From contig JBJXHC010000124.1 of the NCBI GenBank assembly GCA_046160825.1, positions 1 through 64,000 on the forward strand: DNA of 64,000 bases, in the 5' to 3' direction. Numbering within the stretch: the first letter of the stretch is position 1; every line of letters starts with the position of its first letter. Of this stretch, positions 1-8,557 are shown one piece after another. The DNA is from JBJXHC01 sp046160825 (GTDB lineage: Bacteria; Bacteroidota; Ignavibacteria; UBA10030; UBA6906). The notes beneath the pieces are model-generated. The model saw nothing but the letters and a program-made list of their open reading frames with translations, made no database searches and had not been told where the DNA came from. The position numbers were made by a program, and so were the translations under genes.

Positions 1-35
1 TTCTCCCCTCGTGGAGGGGAGAAGTGTATGCTTTG
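1..35. repeat. Hairpin repeat copy inside the DUF559 3' end
   Basis: Bases 1-23 form a perfect hairpin: ttctcccctc, loop gtg, gaggggagaa (10-bp stem). The full 35-bp stretch is identical to 651-685. Here it is coding sequence of the DUF559 protein; at 651-685 it is not. Confidence 0.9.
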
Positions 36-396
36 TCATAGCGACAACCTCATCCGCAATTCTCTCAACGACCTTATCCGGATCTGTAACAATCTCTTTG
101 TCGGTGAATCTCAAAAAACAAATTCCCTCTTTCTCAATGTTGCGCTGTCGTTCCGGGTCGAGCTTTTTCGCCCCATCGGTGTTGTGGCTTTCTCCATCCG
201 CCTCGATTGCGAGTCTCAGTTCGGGACAATAGAAATCCACAATATATTCCTTAATGCCATGCTGGCGCCGAAACTTGTATCCCACCACCTGGCTTTTTCT
301 CAGACTGTACCAGAGGATTTTCTCTGACAAAGTCATATGAGACCGCAGATACTGACGCTTCTCCTTTTGGGCTTTCCGGTTATATGTTGTTCCCAA
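1..396 (-). CDS. DUF559 family endonuclease-like protein, C-terminus cut by window edge
   Basis: Reading leftward from TTG 396-394, the frame stays open to base 1, giving 132 codons without a stop. The product has the DUF559 pattern, a Vsr-like/restriction-like fold of the PD-(D/E)XK class: a basic N-terminus, then M-T-L-S-E-K-I-L-W, Y-K-F-R-R-Q-H, the catalytic-type segment Y-I-V-D-F-Y-C-P and I-E-A-D-G-E-S-H, and R-F-T-D-K-E-I near the end. GAGGGA lies just before the TTG; ATG 336-334 is the alternative, but upstream residues (YNRKAQKEKRQYLRSH) resemble normal family N-termini. The last visible codons, LLPSTRGE, are themselves encoded by a hairpin repeat that recurs at 651-685. Family members are often freestanding and their role is unsettled. 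Confidence 0.85.
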   Translation of the reverse strand, partial: MGTTYNRKAQKEKRQYLRSHMTLSEKILWYSLRKSQVVGYKFRRQHGIKEYIVDFYCPELRLAIEADGESHNTDGAKKLDPERQRNIEKEGICFLRFTDKEIVTDPDKVVERIADEVVAMTKHTLLPSTRGE

Positions 397-428
397 GTAT
401 CCCTCAGTTATTTACCGAGATATTCGTT

Positions 429-567
429 CCACCCCTCCCATGACCCCTCTTTGATTCTCCCCTTGAAAAAGGGGAGAAAAACTTGTTGTCGTGGTGGGAA
501 ACATGTCTCATTCCCGCGCATGGAGACCTCCCCTCCTCACCGAGGAGGGGAACGAGGGGTGGTGGAT
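429..567. repeat. Palindromic repeat unit A
   Basis: Non-coding unit bounded by the inverted ends ccacccctc (429-437) and gaggggtgg (554-562). It contains two hairpins: ttctcccctt (455-464) with aaggggagaa (469-478), and cccctcctc (530-538), loop acc, gaggagggg (542-550). Bases 530-567 are identical to 703-740 in unit B. No gene was found in 397-760 beyond these repeats; the open frames there simply translate the repeats. Confidence 0.85.
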
Positions 568-636
568 CTCCGCAACACTGAGCCGCGTGACCCCTCTTCA
601 AAGCATCCCTTCAGTTTTTCTATTGAGCTCCTCGTG

Positions 637-740
637 CCACCCCTCTTTAATTCTCCCCTCGTGGAGGGGAGAAGTGTATGCTTTGGAGCGGCATGAACAC
701 TTCCCCTCCTCACCGAGGAGGGGAACGAGGGGTGGTGGAT
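637..740. repeat. Palindromic repeat unit B
   Basis: Second copy of the unit: inverted ends ccacccctc (637-645) and gaggggtgg (727-735). Inside are a 10-bp-stem hairpin at 651-673 and a 9-bp-stem hairpin at 703-723. Bases 651-685 repeat the DUF559 3' end exactly, so the unit looks like the tail of a DUF559 locus plus flanking palindrome. It ends about 20 bp from the stop of the leftward gene 761-1786. Confidence 0.85.
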
Positions 741-760
741 TCACCGCCACGCTCGCCGCG

Positions 761-1786
761 CTACCCGTGTTCCTTCTTCAATTCCGTTATTGCCAGATCG
801 TGTGCCTGTCTCGACATGTACTCGACTCTTGAGCGATGGTACTTCTTGTAGTCTTCTTTTGTCAGTCCGGGTAGCAGGGCGGCCATCCTCTCGTACAACG
901 ATGTGTCCTCGCCGTTACCATTGACAAACCTGTCAACAAGTGCCTGCTCGATTGCGTTCATGTACAATGCAAAAACTTCCGGCTGGAGTTTCTTCACATA
1001 CTTTTCTTTGAATTGCGCGTGCACCTGCCGCGACACACTCTGCACGACCTTTACTATATCGTCTTCGAGCATTACCCCATCGCTGGGTGCGGCCTCGCCA
1101 GCGGATCGCTGCTTTGATTGGTACACGGTACGCAAGGCGTACGCGACAACTACGAGAGGAACAAGCCTGCAGTACTCTGTTTGATCGCGCAAACACACGG
1201 CGAGCTTAGCAAGAAGATCCGGCACCGATTCATTCCCTCGTGCAACGGTGAGCAAGTGCGTTTCGATATGATCTTTCTCCATTGGCGGTAGATGCTCAAG
1301 TGTCTCGCACATTGCCGGGGCAATACACGGCTCGCCAAACCGATCCACTTCCACGAACTGTCCGAGTGATGCGATGGCGAGTTTGGTGTTGCGGAGAATT
1401 CGCGAGAGAGATGGGTCGGATTCGTTATACAACCGGAACACACCGTGGTTGACTTTGGAGAATACAAGTCGGCGGAGGTGGGCGAGAAGCTCCTCGTCGG
1501 TAAGGGAATCGAAAGCAACAGAGCCGAAATACGCGCGCAGTTGAACCAATGTGCCCTGCTCGTCCTGTTGGAAGATCTCGGCAATGCAGTCGTACGCGAT
1601 ATCGGATGTGTTCAGTCCGTGCAGGGTTGCCAGTGTTCCATTGCTCCGCTTGCTCGCAAGGAATGCATTGGCAAGAGCGTGAACGATGTGCACAACGCCA
1701 TTCATCTGCTGGCGCGTATACGCGCCGCAGAGCAGTGCCTTCAGGTTGGGACTGAGGCCATCCTGCAATGGTGATGGCTTGTGCAT
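761..1786 (-). CDS. Hypothetical protein, mostly helical, about 341 aa
   Basis: I do not recognise this protein. The frame is open from 1975, but upstream codons give a Cys-rich, atypical stretch; ATG 1786 (MHKPSPLQDGLSPNLKALL) starts the more protein-like part, without an obvious ribosome site. The product looks soluble and helical, with no signal peptide or membrane segment. It contains an acidic central section (DSLTDEELLAHLRRLVF) and a charged C-terminus ending ELKKEHG. It is divergent from the EVE gene, with about 200 bp between starts, and ends beside repeat unit B. The extent of the region and the leftward strand are fairly secure; the start and function are not. Confidence 0.6.
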   Translation of the reverse strand: MHKPSPLQDGLSPNLKALLCGAYTRQQMNGVVHIVHALANAFLASKRSNGTLATLHGLNTSDIAYDCIAEIFQQDEQGTLVQLRAYFGSVAFDSLTDEELLAHLRRLVFSKVNHGVFRLYNESDPSLSRILRNTKLAIASLGQFVEVDRFGEPCIAPAMCETLEHLPPMEKDHIETHLLTVARGNESVPDLLAKLAVCLRDQTEYCRLVPLVVVAYALRTVYQSKQRSAGEAAPSDGVMLEDDIVKVVQSVSRQVHAQFKEKYVKKLQPEVFALYMNAIEQALVDRFVNGNGEDTSLYERMAALLPGLTKEDYKKYHRSRVEYMSRQAHDLAITELKKEHG

Positions 1787-1915
1787 TTGGAGTTGTGTCT
1801 GACCAAAACGTGTTGGACAACAGGAGAGTCTGACAAAACCTATGAAATACCGTAATGGAAAGCAATCACTACTCATCAATCCATTACTCCATTTATCCGG
1901 TTTCATCTCCGATGT

Positions 1916-1943
1916 TTGAAGTATGGGCGCATTTGCGTATCTT
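1916..1943 (+). promoter_or_regulatory. Candidate promoter for the EVE gene
   Basis: TTG at 1916-1918, 19-bp spacer, TATCTT at 1938-1943 (then TT), 46 bp before the EVE start. The layout resembles the TTG-N20-TATATT pattern seen elsewhere in this window, with a spacer one base shorter. Confidence 0.4.
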
Positions 1944-1989
1944 TTCCACAAATCAACAATGATGAAATCGAACAATCAACAATCTTCCT

Positions 1990-2394
1990 ATGGCCTACTG
2001 GCTTCTGAAAACCGAACCGTCCACGTATTCCTACGATGACCTTGTGCGCGACAAGAAAGCTACATGGGACGGAGTATCGAATCCTGTGGCCTTAAAGAAT
2101 ATCCGCGAGATGCAAAAAGGGGATCAGGTTTTCATTTATCACACGGGAGATGAAAAAGCAATTGTTGGCATTGCAGAGGTCACCTCGCCTGCATACCCTG
2201 ATCCGAAACAAGATAACCCCAAGCTTGCTGTCGTCGATCTGAAGCCGGTTGAGCGCGTGAAGAATCCCGTATCACTCGCTGCCGTCAAAGCGAAGAAGGA
2301 ATTCGCCGACTTCGCGCTTGTGCGTATCGGCAGACTCTCCGTCGTGCCGGTAACGCCCGGACAGTGGAAGAGCCTCATCGGAATGTCCCACTAA
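1990..2394 (+). CDS. EVE domain-containing protein
   Basis: A 134-aa soluble protein covered end to end by an EVE domain, a PUA-like fold known to bind modified bases in DNA or RNA. The N-terminus WLLKTEPSTYSYDDL, the WDGVSNPVALKNIREM segment and GDQVFIYHTG match the family's aromatic-cage and core strands; IVGIAEV and YPDPKQDN follow as in thymocyte nuclear protein 1 homologues. Length is near the small end of the family. It starts at ATG 1990 and ends 12 bp before the CorC-type gene, so the two may be co-transcribed. Its substrate here cannot be told from sequence, although modified-base recognition is the family expectation. Confidence 0.93.
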   Translation: MAYWLLKTEPSTYSYDDLVRDKKATWDGVSNPVALKNIREMQKGDQVFIYHTGDEKAIVGIAEVTSPAYPDPKQDNPKLAVVDLKPVERVKNPVSLAAVKAKKEFADFALVRIGRLSVVPVTPGQWKSLIGMSH

Positions 2395-2406
2395 CGCGAC
2401 CAACCG

Positions 2407-3741
2407 ATGGAATTCTTCTTCATCCTCGCGAAAATCGGGACGGTTTTTCTTCTCGTGCTTCTTAACGGATTCTTTGTCGCCGCCGAATTTGCCATCGTCA
2501 AGGTGCGCGCTACGCAGATTGAACCTCTGTTGCACCGCGGTAACCGCAAAGCCAACCTCGCCCAGAATGTTATCACACATCTCGACGCCTATCTCTCGGC
2601 AACACAACTCGGCATAACTTTGACGAGCCTTGGCCTTGGTTGGATCGGCGAACCGTTTGTGGCACATCTGCTTGAGCCTGCGTTCCTCTGGTTCGGGATA
2701 GTCAATCCGGCTGTTGTCACGACGGTGTCGTTTGCTGTTGGCTTCTCCATCATTACCTTCCTGCATATTGTTCTTGGGGAACTTGCCCCCAAATCACTCG
2801 CCATACAACGCCCGACAAGTGTCACGTTAGCCATCGCACTACCCCTGCATCTTTTCTTCGTTGTTTTTCGTCCATTCATATGGGCGTTGAACGGTACGGC
2901 GAACTACGTTCTGCGTCTTGCCGGTATCGAGCCGGCAAGTGAAAGCGATCTCGCACATTCTGAAGAGGAACTCCGGCTCTTGCTGAGCCAGGGGAAAACG
3001 ATCTCCAGTACCAGCCGGTCCATTCTCCTGAATGCCATGCAGTTGCGGGAGCGTACTGTACGTGAAGTAATGGTGCCGAGAACGAACATTGTATTCCTTT
3101 CCACCGAAAAAACAATCGAGCAGAACATCACGATCGTCCGGGAAAACCAATTCACGCGCTACCCTCTCTGCGAACAGAATCTGGATAATGTGCTTGGAAT
3201 GATTCATCTGAAGGATCTTTTCAAGTTGAAAGGAGAAGAAGGGGAGGGCGGGTTGTTGCTGAACATCAAGAGGGAGATCCCGTTCGTTCCGGAAACCATG
3301 CCCCTGGAACGCATCCTCAATATGTTTCTCAGCAAGAGAATACTGATGGCGATAGCTGTTGACGAATATGGCGGAACAGCAGGACTTGTGACTTTGGAGA
3401 ATGTATTGGAGGAACTCGTCGGGGATATCAGCGATGAGTTTGATGTTGAGCAACTTCCCGTGCAAAAAATCAGTGATACGGAATTTATCGTTGACGGCAC
3501 AATGGCCCTTCATGACTTTGCTCAGATGTTCAACGTGGTACCTGATTCAAAGGATGTGGTGACTGTGAGCGGTTATGCGATTCAGTTGCTGGGCCGCGTC
3601 CCGGAGAAGGGTGCAACGCTCACCATCGGCGGCTGGCTTGCGATTGTTGAGTCTGCGGAGGGAAGGAAAGTGAAACATCTCCGTCTCAAGAAAATTCCAA
3701 CACCTGATGAGAAGAAGGAAGGTAAGCATGACGAGTCGTAG
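2407..3741 (+). CDS. HlyC/CorC family membrane protein (CNNM-CBS-CorC_HlyC)
   Basis: A 444-aa inner-membrane protein with the standard three-part layout. The CNNM (DUF21) transmembrane domain spans about residues 1-200 and includes LNGFFVAAEFAIVKVR and the helices around VVTTVSFAVGFSIITF. A CBS pair follows from about 215 to 345, beginning REVMVPRTNIVFL and including AVDEYGGTAGLVTLENVLEELVG. A CorC_HlyC domain fills about 355-440. Relatives take part in divalent cation (Mg/Co) efflux or homeostasis, but the annotation 'hemolysin' is historical. The last 14 bases overlap the next gene. Confidence 0.93.
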   Translation: MEFFFILAKIGTVFLLVLLNGFFVAAEFAIVKVRATQIEPLLHRGNRKANLAQNVITHLDAYLSATQLGITLTSLGLGWIGEPFVAHLLEPAFLWFGIVNPAVVTTVSFAVGFSIITFLHIVLGELAPKSLAIQRPTSVTLAIALPLHLFFVVFRPFIWALNGTANYVLRLAGIEPASESDLAHSEEELRLLLSQGKTISSTSRSILLNAMQLRERTVREVMVPRTNIVFLSTEKTIEQNITIVRENQFTRYPLCEQNLDNVLGMIHLKDLFKLKGEEGEGGLLLNIKREIPFVPETMPLERILNMFLSKRILMAIAVDEYGGTAGLVTLENVLEELVGDISDEFDVEQLPVQKISDTEFIVDGTMALHDFAQMFNVVPDSKDVVTVSGYAIQLLGRVPEKGATLTIGGWLAIVESAEGRKVKHLRLKKIPTPDEKKEGKHDES

Positions 3742-4447
3742 CAGGTCGATGTTCATAACGATGATGTCGCTGGTGTTATTGTCTGTGCCGGAACTTCAGG
3801 CTCAATACTATGAGCCGTCAGTGTACGAGCAGGCGGAAGCGCGGTATGCAAACGTCGGGTTTATGCAGCGTGACTTCCAGCCTCTTTCCTCCAATCCTGT
3901 TGCCGATTCGCTTGCCATTGGTTTCAACAGAATCATGCCGATGATCGGATTGCGGCAGGGTCCGGTGGATGTGGTATTCGGGTACACGCGCTTTACGCTT
4001 CGTGGAGAGCGCCGCGAAGCAATTCTCTTTGCTGCACGGTTCACCAATGACATTCCCGTAGCGGGTACAAAGCCGGGGGCGCTTATTATTCCGCTGGTCA
4101 TCGGCACAGATTATTCCAAAGCCCAAGCTGTCGGCCCGGAACGGGAGACATTCAATATCGTCAGTGTCGGCATTGGCGGTGGATTAAAGTACAGGTACTA
4201 TACGCGCTCGGTGGATTTTTCCATAGCGGCCACCGAAATCTTCCACTACGCCTTTGAAGGCTTCAATACAGGGAGCGGATTTTCTGCAGCAACCGTTGGC
4301 GAGGCGAGTGTTTTATTTCCCGGCGCGCTGGCGTTGGATGGGATCGCACTCGGATACAGATTTCGGTACCAGATATGGTCAATGTCGGAACAGAGATTCA
4401 ACTACCGTTCGTTGTCGCATGGACCGTACCTCGGCATCATGTTCTGA
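3728..4447 (+). CDS. Exported beta-rich protein, probable outer-membrane or periplasmic
   Basis: About 239 aa from ATG 3728, preceded by GAAGG; it overlaps the end of the CorC-type gene by 14 bp. The N-terminus has a signal peptide (basic TSRSRS, hydrophobic MFITMMSLVLLS, cleavage probably after LQA, then QYYEPSVYEQ). The mature part alternates polar and hydrophobic residues and is rich in Gly, Tyr, Phe and Arg (for example DVVFGYTRFTLRGERREAILFAARF), as in small beta-barrels, and ends GPYLGIMF, with a C-terminal Phe as in outer-membrane proteins. I do not recognise the family. The overlap suggests co-translation with the ion-transport-like gene upstream. Confidence 0.8.
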   Translation: MTSRSRSMFITMMSLVLLSVPELQAQYYEPSVYEQAEARYANVGFMQRDFQPLSSNPVADSLAIGFNRIMPMIGLRQGPVDVVFGYTRFTLRGERREAILFAARFTNDIPVAGTKPGALIIPLVIGTDYSKAQAVGPERETFNIVSVGIGGGLKYRYYTRSVDFSIAATEIFHYAFEGFNTGSGFSAATVGEASVLFPGALALDGIALGYRFRYQIWSMSEQRFNYRSLSHGPYLGIMF

Positions 4448-4526
4448 ACACGTCGCTGTTTCCCGCTTGTTTTTCCTTTCCCCGTCCGGTACATTGAACA
4501 GTGTGGATAATCGTTGAAAGCTGTTG

Positions 4527-6404
4527 ATGGAAACTCTCATGGTCCGAAGCATCCGTTCCAAGATCGTCTGGACTTTCGCCCTGCTTGTGGTGTTGAACCT
4601 TGCCGCGGGATTCTGGTCGATCTATAATTTTTATGTTATGGGAACGACCGTTGCCAGCATCCTCAACGAAAATTATCAGAGTGTGCTCGCAGCGGAGAAG
4701 ATGGTGCAGTCGCTTGAGCGCCAGGATAATGCGCTTCTCGTGGCGAGCGAAGGAGAGGATGCGTCGGTCGGTGGCGGGTTCAATGAAAACAAGGAACTGT
4801 TTTTTTATTGGTATGAACAGGCCGTTCGTTCCGTAGTGCTGCCTCCCCAGCAATCCTTGCGCGATTCGATTCAGTTCGCGTATCGCCACTACGCCGTGCT
4901 CGCCGATTCCATGGTGGCGCGCATCCAGCAGGGTGCGTTCGATGATGCGAAGCACTACTACTATGAAGCGGTGAGACCGACATCCGACCGATTGCGTGAA
5001 CTCTGCTTTGCATTGTTCGAGGTCAACCAAAGTGAGATGTATAAGATACCCTCCCGGACGCACGTCATTGCCAACAAGGCGGCATACGCGACACTTGTCG
5101 CATCGATTATCACGATGGTGATGAGCATCCTTGCCACGGTCTGGCTGACCAAAGTCCTGATCAAGCCTGCCGAACAGCTTACGGATACGGTGAAACAAAT
5201 CGGAAAAGGAAAACTGGATTTGAAAATAGATGTTCTCTCGAATGACGAGATCGGTCAGTTGAGCCGTGAGTTCAATAAAATGACGGAACGGTTGCGGCGG
5301 TTTGAGCAGATGAATATCGAGAAGATTATCTCCGAGAAGCGAAAGTCGGAAGCCATTGTCGAGAGTATCTCCGATGGTTTAATGGTGACCGACGCGGGCT
5401 TGACGATCCTTCATATCAATACCGTTGCGGCGGAGTTGTTTCGCGTGACGGAGGCGGATGCGGTGGGTGCTTCTGCGGCAACGGTCATTCGGGACGAGCG
5501 AATCATGACGCAGCTTCGCGACCGTTCCATCGCGGGGGATGTGGTGGCCGATGAAAAACCGTTGGCCATTCTTCAATATGATCTCGGCGGGAAGTCGCGC
5601 TACTACCGGCTGAAGCTTTCCCACATTCATGATGCCGCCGGAGAGTTCTACGGAGTGGTCACGCTCCTCCAGGATGTGACGCAATTCAAGGAATTGGACC
5701 GCATGAAATCCGAGTTCATTGCCACGCTCTCGCATGAATTCCGCACGCCTGTCACCTCCATCAATATGAGCGTTGACCTCCTCAATCAGGAAATCCTCGG
5801 ATCATTGAATGAACGCCAGAAAGAACTCGTCAACTCTGCAAAGGAGGACTGCTACCGGCTTACGAAACTTGCGCGGGAACTTCTGCAACTTTCCAAATTG
5901 GAATCGGGAAGATTGCAGGTGCGCAACGAGGAATTGAATATCAAGTCGGTGGTGGATTTCTCGCTCAAGCCGTTGGTGTTGCAGTTCCAGGAAAAGAATG
6001 TCACCCTGGACAATAGCGTTCCTCCCGATCTCCCCAATATTGTAGCCGATGAACAGCAAGTCTCCTGGGTCATCAGCAATCTGGTGACCAATGCGTTGAA
6101 GTACACGGGGTCTGGCGGACGAGTACGGATCAGTGCCCGTGAAGATGGCCCCCACCTGCTTGTTTCCGTCGAAGATACCGGACATGGAATTCCCGAACAG
6201 TATCTTGCAACAATCTTCGACAAGTTCGTCCAGGTAAGGCAATCAACGGATGCAACGCCCGGCAGTGTTGGGCTTGGTCTTGCCATAGCGAAGGAGATTG
6301 TTGAATCCTATGGCGGCAGAATCTGGGTAAAGAGCCAGATCGACAAAGGCACCACCTTCTTTTTTATCCTTCCCACGAGCCCGGTCCCTGCCTCCCATGT
6401 CTGA
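4527..6404 (+). CDS. Sensor histidine kinase, KinB-like (HAMP-PAS-HisKA-HATPase)
   Basis: About 625 aa. Transmembrane helix 1 (residues about 13-37) and helix 2 (about 187-212) bracket a periplasmic, mostly helical sensor region of about 150 residues. A HAMP linker follows (about 210-265), then a PAS domain (about 280-390), the dimerisation domain with SHEFRTP and phospho-acceptor His near residue 403, and the ATPase with N box VISNLVTNALKYT, G1 VEDTGHGIP and G2 GLGLAIAK. The last 8 bp overlap the NtrC-type regulator gene. This order and pairing resembles KinB/AlgB. ATG 4527 and ATG 4539 are both possible starts. Confidence 0.9.
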   Translation: METLMVRSIRSKIVWTFALLVVLNLAAGFWSIYNFYVMGTTVASILNENYQSVLAAEKMVQSLERQDNALLVASEGEDASVGGGFNENKELFFYWYEQAVRSVVLPPQQSLRDSIQFAYRHYAVLADSMVARIQQGAFDDAKHYYYEAVRPTSDRLRELCFALFEVNQSEMYKIPSRTHVIANKAAYATLVASIITMVMSILATVWLTKVLIKPAEQLTDTVKQIGKGKLDLKIDVLSNDEIGQLSREFNKMTERLRRFEQMNIEKIISEKRKSEAIVESISDGLMVTDAGLTILHINTVAAELFRVTEADAVGASAATVIRDERIMTQLRDRSIAGDVVADEKPLAILQYDLGGKSRYYRLKLSHIHDAAGEFYGVVTLLQDVTQFKELDRMKSEFIATLSHEFRTPVTSINMSVDLLNQEILGSLNERQKELVNSAKEDCYRLTKLARELLQLSKLESGRLQVRNEELNIKSVVDFSLKPLVLQFQEKNVTLDNSVPPDLPNIVADEQQVSWVISNLVTNALKYTGSGGRVRISAREDGPHLLVSVEDTGHGIPEQYLATIFDKFVQVRQSTDATPGSVGLGLAIAKEIVESYGGRIWVKSQIDKGTTFFFILPTSPVPASHV

Positions 6405-7725
6405 ACACCAGCCGCCCAAAGCAAAACTCCTGCTCGTTGATGATGAGCCCAACATCCTGAAGACGGTGACAATCGGGTTGGAATCTGCGGGGTTCGCCGT
6501 CACGGCATTCAGCGCGCCGTTGGAAGCGATTGAGGCCCTGCGCGATCAGAGTTTTGATATGGCGTTCATCGACTTGAAGATGCAGCCCGTAGACGGGATG
6601 TATGTTTTGCAGGAAGCACGCAAACTCTCTCCTGACACCACCGTGATCCTGATGACGGCGCATGGCACAATTGATTCGGCAGTGGAGGCGATCAAGAAAG
6701 GTGCGTTCGACTATCTCCAGAAACCGTTCGAACTTTCCGAACTGCAACACTTTGCCGAACGGGTATATGAACATCACAAGTTGCAACAGGAAGTACGGAT
6801 GCTGCGCGAGGAACTGCGCAGGCGGCAGGGCTCCGGAGAAATTGTGACGCGCAGTGCGGCGATGCGTACCGTTGTGGACCTTGCCGCGCAGGTGGCAACA
6901 AGCGGCATCACAATCTTGATAGAAGGAGAGAGTGGAACCGGCAAGGAACTGGTTGCGCACCTTGTTCACGAGAAGAGTCAGCGTGCCCAGAAACCATTTG
7001 TGCAGGTCAACTGTGCCGCGCTTGCAGAGACGTTACTTGAGAGCGAGCTTTTCGGTCACGTGAAAGGTGCGTTCACAGGCGCAGTAAAGGACCGGCAGGG
7101 ACGTTTCGAGGCGGCGGATGGTGGTACGATCTTTCTGGATGAGATTGGAGAGGTACCGTTATCGACGCAAGTGAAACTCCTCCGGTTCCTACAGAACAAG
7201 GAATTCGAGCGCGTGGGAGAAAGTGCGACACGCAAGGTCGATGTCCGGGTCGTTACGGCAACCAACAAGAGTCTAGAAGACGCCGTGAAGTCTGGTGCCT
7301 TCCGCGAGGATCTGTACTATCGACTCAACGCCATGCGGCTGAAGTTACCCCCGTTACGCGAACGTGCGGAGGATATTCCACTGTTGGTGCAGCACTTTCT
7401 GAAGAAGTTCGGGAGCACCAGTGAGTTCTCCGATGAGCCGTTGAGGTTGCTGAAGCGTTATCCCTGGAAGGGAAATGTGCGGGAACTTGAAAACGTGGTA
7501 GAGCGCGCCGTCCTGCTGTCGAACGGTGAGGCAATACAATTGTATCATCTTCCGGAAGAATTTCAGTCTCTCGACGTTGCACCTCAAAGTCTCACGTTGG
7601 AAGAAGTTGAACGACAGCAGATCATTAAGGTGCTGAGGGTTGCAAAAGATTTGGAGGAGGCGGCCCTGCTCCTTGGTATTGACCCGGCCACCTTATGGCG
7701 AAAACGAAAGAAATACAGCTTGTGA
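6397..7725 (+). CDS. NtrC-family sigma54-dependent response regulator
   Basis: A 442-aa regulator with three domains. The receiver (1-120) has acidic residues near the start (LLVDDEP), phospho-acceptor Asp59 in FIDLK and the conserved Thr/Lys in LMTAHG and LQKPFEL. The AAA+ domain (about 140-380) has Walker A GESGTGKE (177-184), the sigma54-contact loop GAFTGA (224-229), Walker B IFLDEIGE (about 245-253) and an intact arginine-rich sensor region. A Fis-type helix-turn-helix ends the protein (about 405-442, LLLGIDPATLWRKRKKY). It overlaps the kinase gene by 8 bp, so it is the likely partner. Targets must use sigma54 promoters; none was convincingly found in this window. Confidence 0.95.
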   Translation: MSEHQPPKAKLLLVDDEPNILKTVTIGLESAGFAVTAFSAPLEAIEALRDQSFDMAFIDLKMQPVDGMYVLQEARKLSPDTTVILMTAHGTIDSAVEAIKKGAFDYLQKPFELSELQHFAERVYEHHKLQQEVRMLREELRRRQGSGEIVTRSAAMRTVVDLAAQVATSGITILIEGESGTGKELVAHLVHEKSQRAQKPFVQVNCAALAETLLESELFGHVKGAFTGAVKDRQGRFEAADGGTIFLDEIGEVPLSTQVKLLRFLQNKEFERVGESATRKVDVRVVTATNKSLEDAVKSGAFREDLYYRLNAMRLKLPPLRERAEDIPLLVQHFLKKFGSTSEFSDEPLRLLKRYPWKGNVRELENVVERAVLLSNGEAIQLYHLPEEFQSLDVAPQSLTLEEVERQQIIKVLRVAKDLEEAALLLGIDPATLWRKRKKYSL

Positions 7726-7749
7726 AGGGCAATTTCCGGAACTTCGTTC

Positions 7750-7778
7750 TTGCATTTTGCAAGGTCGGTTAATATATT
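7750..7778 (+). promoter_or_regulatory. Candidate promoter downstream of the NtrC-type gene
   Basis: TTG (7750-7752 in TTGCAT), 20 bp to TATATT (7773-7778) followed by AG. The -35 part overlaps a small palindrome cttgca-ttt-tgcaag. It would give a leader of roughly 300 bp before the STAS gene; within 7779-8082 I see no convincing gene or terminator. Confidence 0.45.
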
Positions 7779-8082
7779 AGGCCGCAAGCAGTTCGCCCAT
7801 CCTTGCTTCAATTTTCGTATTTCACGCCGTGCAAAGTGCAAGATTTCAGCGCGTGTTGTGTTCAGCAAATCATTTCAACAAGCACCTGTAACTCATAACA
7901 AATCAAGAGATGTATCCGGGTCAGCCAGTGTGGCATCGGCTTTGCTTCAAGAATAACGGTGCCTCAGGCTTTCGTTCGTGATACGATGTTCGGCGGAACA
8001 AGCGTTGAGGTAACAACAGCCCGCAACGCCCATGGTGCACAGTCAACTCACAAATACTATCGCTCAGATCTTCGGAGATACA

Positions 8083-8430
8083 ATGGGAATCAAAACCACA
8101 ACACTTCAGAGTGGGAAGATCGGTGTTATCGAGGTCAAGGGGTCGCTGGTTGGCGGCGAAGAGACCGATGAACTGCGCAATGCTGTAGCGGATTTCGTCG
8201 AGCAAGGAAACAAGAAGCTCATCATTGACCTCGGTAAAGTCACGTATCTGAACAGCACCGCTATCGGTGTGCTTGTATCGGCACACACCACCTATTCGCG
8301 CAACAAGGGTCATGTGAAGTTATGCGGCATTAACAACAACATCAATAACATCTTCGTCATCACCAAACTGATGATGGTGTTGGATGTGGTTGAGACTCGT
8401 GATGATGCGGTGAAGGCGTTCGCTGAGTAG
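8083..8430 (+). CDS. STAS domain protein (anti-sigma factor antagonist-like)
   Basis: A 115-aa protein from ATG 8083, preceded by CGGAGA at proper spacing; the more upstream ATG at 8032 has no such site. The whole protein is a STAS domain of the SpoIIAA/RsbV type: strand GKIGVIEVKGSLVGGEETDELRN, strand KKLIIDLGKVTYLNSTAIGVLV with the Ser/Thr pair that is phosphorylated by cognate kinases in the family, and a C-terminal helix. Such proteins usually work with an anti-sigma kinase, but none is encoded nearby; in Bacteroidota, single STAS proteins can act in other switches. It lies 127 bp upstream of exbB, so co-transcription is possible. Confidence 0.9.
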   Translation: MGIKTTTLQSGKIGVIEVKGSLVGGEETDELRNAVADFVEQGNKKLIIDLGKVTYLNSTAIGVLVSAHTTYSRNKGHVKLCGINNNINNIFVITKLMMVLDVVETRDDAVKAFAE

Positions 8431-8557
8431 AAACATGCGTAGTGTGGTGCGTCAGAACCCTTTGATGTGCTATGTGCGTGGGTACTCTTCGTCAGTTCCA
8501 GCCAAAGCAAAAGAATGCAATAAATCATAACCCTCCATTACCAAAGGAGTTTTTTCA

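Noticed and set aside
337..696. 119-aa open frame rich in Pro, Arg and Gly
   Set aside because: It is the translation of the hairpin repeats and overlaps the DUF559 gene on the other strand.
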